From JAPOKJ01 sp031421635 (GTDB lineage Bacteria; Pseudomonadota; Gammaproteobacteria; Burkholderiales; Burkholderiaceae_E), in assembly GCA_031421635.1 (NCBI GenBank), contig JANOPA010000064.1, positions 62,001 to 126,000 of the forward strand: a stretch of DNA of 64,000 nucleotides, given 5' to 3'. Shown piece after piece: positions 27,353-34,293 of this stretch (positions within the stretch are counted from its first letter, which is position 1; each line of letters starts with the position of its first letter). The notes beneath the pieces are model-generated. The model searched no databases and was not told the origin of the DNA. It saw only the letters and a program-made list of their open reading frames with translations. Both the position numbers and the translations under genes were made by a program.

Positions 27353-30133
27353 TTAAGGATTAATGCGAACACCGAAGGTCACAACAACTGTGGCCAGCGG
27401 GGCGAGATTGCCCACAGTGGCTTGCACCGTGCCTGAAGTGCCGTTGGTAGGCGCAGTTACCGTGCCGACTGTTGTCGTGGCAGGAGCCGTACCAGCGCCA
27501 TTGTTGTAAACCGTGGCGGCAGGAGTCGAGTCTGAAATGATCAGCCCGGACACCGCTGCGGTTCCATCATTGGTACCCGTGATGCGGTAGCGGATGCAGG
27601 CCCCTGGAATCGCCCCTGCCGTAATGTTCGACAGGGTGTAGGCGGTTTCAGGCGTACCGTCGCAGTTGGCATCCAGGGCTTGCTCTTTCACAAGGCGAAC
27701 CTGTCCTGCAATCACAGTCGTGGTATCGGTCGCGGTCACAGTCGCGGGTGCCGCAGCACCGTTGACCGTACCCGTCGTGGTCACTGTCAGCGAGCTCGTA
27801 TCGACCGCACCCAAGGCTGCCGATGCAGGGGCAATGATCTTGACGAACAGTCGGGCGGTTTCACCAGCATCCAGGCCCGGGGCCGTCGATGCCCCACCAG
27901 TTCCACCGGTGAATTGGGAGAGATCGGAGACAACGGGGTCATTCACATCGAGAATGCCGTCATTGTTCTTGTCCCAATAAACAATCACGCTCCAACCAGA
28001 TACCGCGCCGCTGAGCACATCCGTCAGGGCGACTTGGCCCAGGGTTGCACCCTCGGTCACGTTTCCGTTGTTGGTCACTTGATGGGTATACACCACTGAG
28101 CCACCAGGGAACACTTGACCGGTGTTGTTTGGGCTGATGCTAAGACTACGCAAGGTGTTTACCACGACGGCGTCTGTCTTACGGTCCAGAGCACCCGTAG
28201 TCGGTGACTGAGCGCGGAAGTACAAGTTCAGTCCTGGTGCAGGAACGGCTGCAGCACCTGCGGGCACACTCACTACAGCGCAAGCCGTGAAGTTGGCACC
28301 GGCTAGTACTAGGCCAGTATTGGTAATCGCCGAACCTAAGCTTGAGCAATCACCGGCTCCGCCATCGGCACGGAAGGTCACTGCCCAGCCTGAAGGCAAG
28401 AGGATCGACGCAAAGCTGCTATCCGAACTTGCAGTGAGGTTGTAGGTATCGGACACACCGCTGGTGTTGTTGACTTTCAAAACAAAGTTCGTCGTAGCAC
28501 CAGGGTTGACGGACTGAGTCGTCACGGGAGATCCCTCAGGACCAGCGCCTGTACCTGCCGTGTTAGCGGCACCGTTACGCAAGTCCACCGTGCTGCTGGT
28601 GATCAAGGTCAAGGTGTCGGTAATGGTGTCTGAAACCGCGGGGTTCAGCTTGGAGGTTGCGGTCTTGGTCACTGCATAGGGACCCCCTACTGCACCCGCA
28701 GGCAAGGTGGCTTTCAACACCACCAAATAACCGCATCGGCCGTTGACGGAGTCTGCAACAAAACCGTTCGCCGGAGTACAAGTGGCATCGTTCGTTGCCG
28801 GAATGATTCCGGTATCCACCGTGCTATTGCCATTGGTGTCAACCAGTGGGGTCGTACCGTTGGATTTGAACAGTTGAAAGGTTGTACCGGCTGGGAAGTT
28901 ATTGCCCGGCCCACCTACGGTCGGTATCGTCATGTCAAAACTGTCTGGGCCGTTTCCACGGTTCCATACATAGTTGTTGAAAGCAACGGTTGAGCCTTGA
29001 GTCGCCGATGCAATCGCCGCAGGGTCGGTCGCGACAGCGCTATCGGTGGCCGAACCATTGCCATTCACCGCAGCGATTTGATTCACTGCAAAGGGAACAG
29101 TATTCGATGAGCTTCCCGTCGTAGTCGTGTTCGCGGGCGTACATCCAAGCGGTACTTGAGCCACGCCATCGTTATAACAAAGCTTGGCCGTGTTATTGAT
29201 GGTGGTCGGTGCGGCATTGGCGGCAACATTGACCTGGAAAGTCAAAGTACCGGAGTTAGCCGCCGGTACAGAGGCGATCACCGCGGTCAGCGCGCCGACC
29301 GTCGTCACCCCCATGTCATAAGTAATGCCGGCTGGATCGGCCGGTGCGGCGCCATCGGTCAACGCAGTTACACCTGAGCCACTCCAACGCGCACTGCCTG
29401 CCACGTAGGTCATCCCTGCCGGAATCACGTCGGCCAAGACAACGCTGGTCGCTGTGGCATTACCAGTATTCGAATAGGTCAGGGTGTAGGTGTAAGGACC
29501 GCTTCCTGGGTTACCACTTGGCAAGCTGATACCTTTGGAGACGTTCACTACAGCGTTGCCGGTGACGTTGACGGTATCAACGTTATTCACTGTGACGGCT
29601 GGCGTGAATTGGCTGGTCGCCGTCAAAGTGACTGAGGACGTTTGACCGGAGGTCGCCGAGCCCGGCACCGTGCCTTGAACCACTACGCAATAGTTTGCGC
29701 CAGCGCCTAGCGGGCCGACTGTGGTGATCGCGGTGGTGTTGTCTGCAACGCCGTCGCAATTTGCATCAGGGTAGACCACCAGCGAAGCAAGCGTTAAGCC
29801 ACTGGTATTAGCTACGCCGACCGTAAAGGTATCGGTGCCGTTACCGGTATTGGTCAAAGTGTGGGAGAACGTGACTGGCGAGCCTGCCGTTCCAACCTTG
29901 GTTTGGGTATTGGTGAGGGTAAGGGCTGCGACCTGCTGAACGATGGTGGTCACCGTATTGGAGGTTGCCGTGCGGGTCACTGCCGACGCGTCCGTATAGG
30001 TTGCGGCCGCTTGGTTACCAATCGGAGTACCTGCCGGCGGAGCAGCAATCGCCAGGGAACTCGCAACAAACGCGCTCGTGGCAAAAGTAGCCAACCCTAA
30101 GGCTAATCTTTTGAAATTCATAGGTTTAAACAT
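27353..30133 (-). CDS. Secreted DUF11 repeat protein, 926 aa
   Basis: A 926-aa exported protein with a signal peptide (FKRLALGLATFATSAFVASS, cleaved after LAIA). The mature part starts GTPIGNQAAATYTDASA, homologous to the N-terminus of the 2225-aa protein. Several DUF11-like modules follow, including YTYTLTYSNTGNATATSVVL with VIPAGMTYVAGSA, and a late module with YWDKNNDGILDVNDP that resembles one in the 2044-aa protein. It lacks a barrel, a lipobox or any C-terminal anchor. ATG 30133 is used; ATG 30121 is an alternative. Being followed by a terminator, it and the 173-aa protein are probably the most abundant products of the operon, and it could be the bulk subunit of a surface layer or fibre (inference). 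Confidence 0.75.
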   Translation of the reverse strand: MFKPMNFKRLALGLATFATSAFVASSLAIAAPPAGTPIGNQAAATYTDASAVTRTATSNTVTTIVQQVAALTLTNTQTKVGTAGSPVTFSHTLTNTGNGTDTFTVGVANTSGLTLASLVVYPDANCDGVADNTTAITTVGPLGAGANYCVVVQGTVPGSATSGQTSSVTLTATSQFTPAVTVNNVDTVNVTGNAVVNVSKGISLPSGNPGSGPYTYTLTYSNTGNATATSVVLADVIPAGMTYVAGSARWSGSGVTALTDGAAPADPAGITYDMGVTTVGALTAVIASVPAANSGTLTFQVNVAANAAPTTINNTAKLCYNDGVAQVPLGCTPANTTTTGSSSNTVPFAVNQIAAVNGNGSATDSAVATDPAAIASATQGSTVAFNNYVWNRGNGPDSFDMTIPTVGGPGNNFPAGTTFQLFKSNGTTPLVDTNGNSTVDTGIIPATNDATCTPANGFVADSVNGRCGYLVVLKATLPAGAVGGPYAVTKTATSKLNPAVSDTITDTLTLITSSTVDLRNGAANTAGTGAGPEGSPVTTQSVNPGATTNFVLKVNNTSGVSDTYNLTASSDSSFASILLPSGWAVTFRADGGAGDCSSLGSAITNTGLVLAGANFTACAVVSVPAGAAAVPAPGLNLYFRAQSPTTGALDRKTDAVVVNTLRSLSISPNNTGQVFPGGSVVYTHQVTNNGNVTEGATLGQVALTDVLSGAVSGWSVIVYWDKNNDGILDVNDPVVSDLSQFTGGTGGASTAPGLDAGETARLFVKIIAPASAALGAVDTSSLTVTTTGTVNGAAAPATVTATDTTTVIAGQVRLVKEQALDANCDGTPETAYTLSNITAGAIPGACIRYRITGTNDGTAAVSGLIISDSTPAATVYNNGAGTAPATTTVGTVTAPTNGTSGTVQATVGNLAPLATVVVTFGVRINP

Positions 30134-30180
30134 GGTTGATTCTTAGGAGTGAGAGTGGGTCGAATGGCTCTTCGAGTTTC

Positions 30181-30702
30181 TTATTTGCTTGCGACTTTTT
30201 CAGTGACGCGCTCTACCCTCGCTCGGGCCGAGAACGTCACGGATTTACCGCCTTGCAGTTGGTCTACTGTCCAACGCAAAGCGCGGTATTGGGATAAGGG
30301 CACTTCCTTCATTGCTTCTTGGCCGTCAGCGGACTTCACCATGCGCTTGACGGGAATGGCCTCGAAGCGATCACCGCCCAGGCTGGCCTGTGCCGCCTTA
30401 GGTAGGTCAGCGGAAGCTATGTATTCCAGTCCGTTGGGGATCGGTAGGGTGACGACCAAGTTATTGGCGGGGGTCGCTCCCTTGTTGCTGTAGCGCACTC
30501 GGTAAAGCAGGGTGTCGCCTGGGCTGACCTTGTCGGCAGAAGCCAGGGACTCTTTCCCGTCAACCACCACAACTCGGTTTTGTTCGAGAGTGCCCTCAAC
30601 TTGAGATCCCTCCGCTTTTGCAAGAGCACTTGCGCTTGCGAATACCATTGAGGCGCTAAACGCCGATGCAAATGCGATCTTCTTGATTTGATCTAGTTTC
30701 AT
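30181..30702 (-). CDS. Small periplasmic single-DUF11-domain protein
   Basis: A 173-aa protein with a signal peptide (KKIAFASAFSASMVFASASALA) and one DUF11-like beta-sandwich: DTLLYRVRYSNKGATPANNLVVTLPIPNGLEYIASA, given here only as landmarks YRVRYSNKG and LPIPNGLEY. The C-terminal part has RALRWTVDQLQGGKSVTFSARARV-type strands. It is the first gene of the DUF11 operon, 47 bp before the 926-aa gene. A capping, chaperone or adaptor role for the large DUF11 proteins is possible but unproven. Confidence 0.75.
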   Translation of the reverse strand: MKLDQIKKIAFASAFSASMVFASASALAKAEGSQVEGTLEQNRVVVVDGKESLASADKVSPGDTLLYRVRYSNKGATPANNLVVTLPIPNGLEYIASADLPKAAQASLGGDRFEAIPVKRMVKSADGQEAMKEVPLSQYRALRWTVDQLQGGKSVTFSARARVERVTEKVASK

Positions 30703-30730
30703 TTTGAACCCACACTGAGCTGTCCATCAA

Positions 30731-30758
30731 GACGGCGGTCAAATGTTGGTCCGCCGTC
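30731..30758 (-). promoter_or_regulatory. Leader hairpin before the DUF11 operon
   Basis: A perfect 8-bp inverted repeat GACGGCGG/CCGCCGTC with a 12-nt loop lies 28 bp upstream of the ATG of the first DUF11-operon gene. In the transcript it would be a stable GC-rich stem near the ribosome-binding region, or in DNA an operator. No T-run follows. Confidence 0.45.
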
Positions 30759-30930
30759 ACTACGACCTCCCCACCCATAGATTTCACAACGATTTTTTGC
30801 GCGAAATTTGGGCAGAAAGACTTATGGCTGACTGTAGAGTTCTTTTTGAGGGTCGGGTTGTTGGTCCGTCGGCTGGGGCAGACCGCTCAGCAGTGTTTTG
30901 TCGCAACCTGGCGAATTGCCGGGGTCAATT

Positions 30931-30963
30931 GTGAAATACCATTAGCGCAGCGCTAAATTTCAC
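30931..30963. promoter_or_regulatory. Long interrupted palindrome between prmC and the DUF11 operon
   Basis: The sequence has nested perfect arms: GTGAAAT (30931-30937) with ATTTCAC (30957-30963), and inside them TTAGCGC (30942-30948) with GCGCTAA (30950-30956) around a single A. The only asymmetry is ACCA on the left side. It lies 40 bp past the prmC stop. It may be a prmC terminator-like structure without a T-run, or a binding site for a regulator. Confidence 0.5.
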
Positions 30964-31002
30964 CTTCCGCAGCACGTCCGTATGCCGCCCTGCCACCTAG
31001 TT

Positions 31003-31869
31003 CTAGCGTTTACGCCCGGCGCTCACTCGATCATGGCCCGCGAGGTCGGCTCGGGTCTCAATACTGATATAGCCATGCTCTTGGAACAAGGTGCGAATGG
31101 CTACCGCTTGGTCATATCCATGTTCCAAGAGCAAGCGCCCCGAAGGCTGCAGAAAACCTGCGGCCTCGGTAATGATTAGCTTTACGGCTTGGAGACCTGA
31201 CTCGCCACTGCTCAAGGCGTGGGGAGGTTCGAACCGAAGATCGCCTTGAGACAAATGAGCATCGCCTAGCCGAATATAGGGGGGATTGCTGACGATAAGA
31301 TCGAAGCGAAGGCTTGGGTCAATGGGATCAAACCAACTGCCCTGAACAATGTTCACGCTAGTACGAGAAAGTTTGTGCACACTTAGTTGTTTAGTGTTAC
31401 GTTGAGTGAACTCTATGGCTTCGGGTGCGCAATCGACTAGCGTCAACTGTGCAAGCGCAAGCCCGAGTCGCTCAGCTTCAAGCGCCAGTGATAGCCCAAT
31501 ACAGCCAGTGCCACAGCCCAGATCGAGCGCCATCGACGCACGATCTGAGACGCCCGCTCTTAAAACCTCAAGTGCCCAGTCGACCATAAGCTCCGTTTCT
31601 GGTCTTGGGATGAGAACTCCGGGGCCAACGCTAAAGCTTCTCCCATAAAATTCCTTTGCACCCAGCAAGTAGGCCATCGGCTCTCCATTACGACGCCTGA
31701 GAAAGAGCAGTTGGATAGGCCTGGAAACTTCTTCGGGTCCAGTTTCGTCGCCATGCGCAATTACCCAGGACTTGTCTTTTGAAAGCACATGCGCGAGCAA
31801 AGCCCTGGCTTCGTTTCTGGGCAGTAGGCTGTTGGAGATCAAGCAATCGTAGGATTTACTCACAGCCAT
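31003..31869 (-). CDS. prmC: Release factor glutamine N5-methyltransferase
   Basis: A 288-aa SAM-dependent methyltransferase that methylates the Gln of the GGQ motif of release factors. Visible features are the helical N-terminal domain, the IPRPETELMVDWAL segment, the SAM-binding ALDLGCGTGCIGLSLAL and the substrate motif NPPY at residues 195-198 in LIVSNPPYIRL. It follows prfA by 13 bp, so enzyme and substrate are made together. Confidence 0.95.
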   Translation of the reverse strand: MAVSKSYDCLISNSLLPRNEARALLAHVLSKDKSWVIAHGDETGPEEVSRPIQLLFLRRRNGEPMAYLLGAKEFYGRSFSVGPGVLIPRPETELMVDWALEVLRAGVSDRASMALDLGCGTGCIGLSLALEAERLGLALAQLTLVDCAPEAIEFTQRNTKQLSVHKLSRTSVNIVQGSWFDPIDPSLRFDLIVSNPPYIRLGDAHLSQGDLRFEPPHALSSGESGLQAVKLIITEAAGFLQPSGRLLLEHGYDQAVAIRTLFQEHGYISIETRADLAGHDRVSAGRKR

Positions 31870-31882
31870 TGGCTTCGCAAAT

Positions 31883-32962
31883 TTAGGCGTCAGCTAGCGC
31901 GGCTAGCTGTTCGGCTTGGCGAGCCGCCACCAAGGCGTCGACTATTTCGTCCATCTCACCTTCCATCACTCGCTCGATTTTGTAAAGCGTAAGGTTGATG
32001 CGGTGATCGGAAACGCGTCCTTGCGGATAATTGTAAGTGCGTACACGCTCTGATCGATCTCCGGATCCGATGAGCGATTTTCGATGCGCTGATTCTTTAG
32101 CTGAGCGCTCACTATCAATCTTATCTTTGATCCTGGCAACCAGCACTTTCATGGCTTTGTCTTTGTTGCGATGTTGCGAACGATCGTCCTGGCATTCGGC
32201 CACAATGCCGGTAGGAAGGTGGGTGATTCGTACCGCGGATTCAGTTTTGTTGACGTGCTGCCCACCCGCGCCTGAGGCGCGGTAAACGTCGATACGAAGT
32301 TCATCCGTATTGATAGCGAGTACTGCCTGCTCATCCGCCTCTGCAAGTACAGCAACCGTGCAGGCCGAAGTGTGTATTCGCCCCTGTGTTTCGGTGACCG
32401 GAACGCGTTGAACCCGATGACCTCCAGATTCGAACTTGAGTTGTGCAAAAACACTTTCACCTTCGACCCGAAAAATGACCTCCCGATAGCCGCCAAGATC
32501 CGACTCACTTTCTGAAAGCAATTCGGTACGCCACTTCTTGCGCTCGGCAAAACGCAGGTACATACGCAGCAGATCGCCCGCGAAAATGGCCGATTCATCG
32601 CCACCAGTCCCGGCACGGATTTCGACGATGACGTTGCGGTGATCGTCAGGATTCTTAGGCAGAAGTAAGCGCTCAAGTACCACAACTTCACGTTCCATCG
32701 TGGTTTGGCAGCGTGCTGATTCTTCGTCGGCAAACTCCAACATCTCAGGGTCTGAGCGCATTTGCTGCGCCTCATGGAGATCGGCGGCGGCACTCCTCCA
32801 TGTAATCAAATGGTCCACATATTGAGTCAGTTCAGTGTGCTCTTGGTTGAGTTGACGAAACATCGTCATGTCTTTAGCGGCGTGCTCACTGGACAAAAGC
32901 TGATTGACTTCGGCGAGGCGAAGCTCGTACTGCTCGAGCCTAGCCCGCATGGAATCTTTCAT
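31883..32962 (-). CDS. prfA: Peptide chain release factor 1
   Basis: A 359-aa class I release factor reading UAA and UAG. It has the GGQ motif in RASGAGGQHVNKTESAVR, which triggers peptidyl-tRNA hydrolysis, and the conserved RVRTYNYPQGRVSDHRI near the C-terminus. It is full length, with start KDSMRARLEQYELRL. It lies between hemA (8-bp gap) and prmC, the classical order. Confidence 0.96.
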   Translation of the reverse strand: MKDSMRARLEQYELRLAEVNQLLSSEHAAKDMTMFRQLNQEHTELTQYVDHLITWRSAAADLHEAQQMRSDPEMLEFADEESARCQTTMEREVVVLERLLLPKNPDDHRNVIVEIRAGTGGDESAIFAGDLLRMYLRFAERKKWRTELLSESESDLGGYREVIFRVEGESVFAQLKFESGGHRVQRVPVTETQGRIHTSACTVAVLAEADEQAVLAINTDELRIDVYRASGAGGQHVNKTESAVRITHLPTGIVAECQDDRSQHRNKDKAMKVLVARIKDKIDSERSAKESAHRKSLIGSGDRSERVRTYNYPQGRVSDHRINLTLYKIERVMEGEMDEIVDALVAARQAEQLAALADA

Positions 32963-32970
32963 AAGGATCT

Positions 32971-34242
32971 CTAGTTCTTCTTCGGAGAAATTTTGTCTGG
33001 GAGCAATTGCTCGACCAAGGCATGGGGGTCGCCCTGTTCGCGCTGCTGAAGCATAAGGGACGGCCCGTGCAGAAATTTGGCGCTGAGCGCTTGAGCCATT
33101 TGTTCAAGCACCGCTCCGGGATCGACGCCTTGCTCCAACAACTTTTTGGCCTTGAGCACTTCGCTTGCACGTAGACTTTGCGCGCGCTCATGCAACAGAC
33201 GAATCGCCGGCACCCCTTCCCGGGCACCTAACCACTGCATGAATCCGGCAACTCTTTGATCAATAATCGCCTCCGCTTGCGTGACAGCGGCCTGTCTTAG
33301 TTCGACGCCGACGCGAACAATTCGACCTAAATCGTCCACGGTGCTCAGAAACACATCGTCGAGCTTTGCAACCTCAGGTTCAATGTCGCGCGGCACTGCC
33401 AGATCGACCATGAGCATCGGCCGATGCTTTCGGACTTTCAAGGCACGAGCCACCATCCCCAAACCAATGATGGGTAGGGAACTGGCCGTGCAGGACACAA
33501 TAATATCGAAATCGCCCAGCCGGTCGGACAGCTCAGAAAGGTGAATCGAGTCGCCACCGATCTTGTGAGCGAGCTTTTGACCGCGTTCCGTACTTCGGTT
33601 GGCAATGGTCATCGACTTCGGCTTTTGCGCCGCAAAATGGGTGGCGGTCAGGTCGATCATCTCCCCCGCTCCAACAAACAATACCCGGCAGGCCTCAATA
33701 TTTTCAAATATTCGTTTAGCCTGTTTGACGGCAGCCGCAGCCAGAGAAACCGATTGCGAGCCGATTTCTGTGGTGGTGCGTACTTCTTTGGCCACAGCAA
33801 AGGTACGTTGAAAGAGCTGATGGAGATGGGTTCCTAAGGCGCCCGCTTGCTGCGCCATGCGGGCCGCGTCCTTCATTTGCCCCAAAATTTGCGGCTCTCC
33901 AAGCACCATGGAATCGAGCCCAGAGGCGACCCGGAAAGCGTGTCGAACGGCTAAGTTGCCTGGTAGGATATAGAGATGGCTTTGAAGCAGGTCACGACTC
34001 ACACCATGATGGCTGCAGAGCCAATCCTCGACCGCCCGTGTAAGTGCTTGCTCGTCAGGGCTGGCTGTATAAATCTCGGTGCGATTGCAAGTCGACAAAA
34101 TAGCGCCCTCAGGCACGAGCCGCGGCAACTTGCGACGCAAATCAATCAAAGCATCATTGATCGTCTCCATTGGAAACGCCACCTTCTCGCGCAGCGCGAG
34201 CGGTGCGGTACTGTGGTTAAGACCGAGCGCAAAAATGTTCAA
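32971..34242 (-). CDS. hemA: Glutamyl-tRNA reductase
   Basis: A 423-aa NADPH-dependent enzyme making glutamate-1-semialdehyde, the first step of C5 tetrapyrrole synthesis. The start MNIFALGLNHSTAPL, the catalytic Cys in ILSTCNRTEIY, GLDSMVLGEPQILGQMKDA and the NADPH-binding VLFVGAGEM are all present. It is the first gene of hemA-prfA-prmC and is preceded by a 51-bp gap after the histidine kinase stop. Confidence 0.96.
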   Translation of the reverse strand: MNIFALGLNHSTAPLALREKVAFPMETINDALIDLRRKLPRLVPEGAILSTCNRTEIYTASPDEQALTRAVEDWLCSHHGVSRDLLQSHLYILPGNLAVRHAFRVASGLDSMVLGEPQILGQMKDAARMAQQAGALGTHLHQLFQRTFAVAKEVRTTTEIGSQSVSLAAAAVKQAKRIFENIEACRVLFVGAGEMIDLTATHFAAQKPKSMTIANRSTERGQKLAHKIGGDSIHLSELSDRLGDFDIIVSCTASSLPIIGLGMVARALKVRKHRPMLMVDLAVPRDIEPEVAKLDDVFLSTVDDLGRIVRVGVELRQAAVTQAEAIIDQRVAGFMQWLGAREGVPAIRLLHERAQSLRASEVLKAKKLLEQGVDPGAVLEQMAQALSAKFLHGPSLMLQQREQGDPHALVEQLLPDKISPKKN

Positions 34243-34293
34243 TGGATGAATAGCCCTTAGAGGGCGCAGACTTCTGAGAGGTTAGTGGGCGAA

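Larger units (their letters stand above)
30703..31002. other. 300-bp upstream region of the DUF11 operon with two inverted repeats
   Basis: No gene is seen here. The region carries the leader hairpin 30731-30758 and the long palindrome 30931-30963, described separately. It must hold the promoter of the DUF11 operon (-) and the end of the prmC transcript (-). I found no convincing -35/-10 pair. Confidence 0.5.

Noticed and set aside
30931..30963. Classical rho-independent terminator of prmC
   Set aside because: The stem is strong, but no T-run follows on the minus strand, so I list it as a regulatory palindrome of open role.
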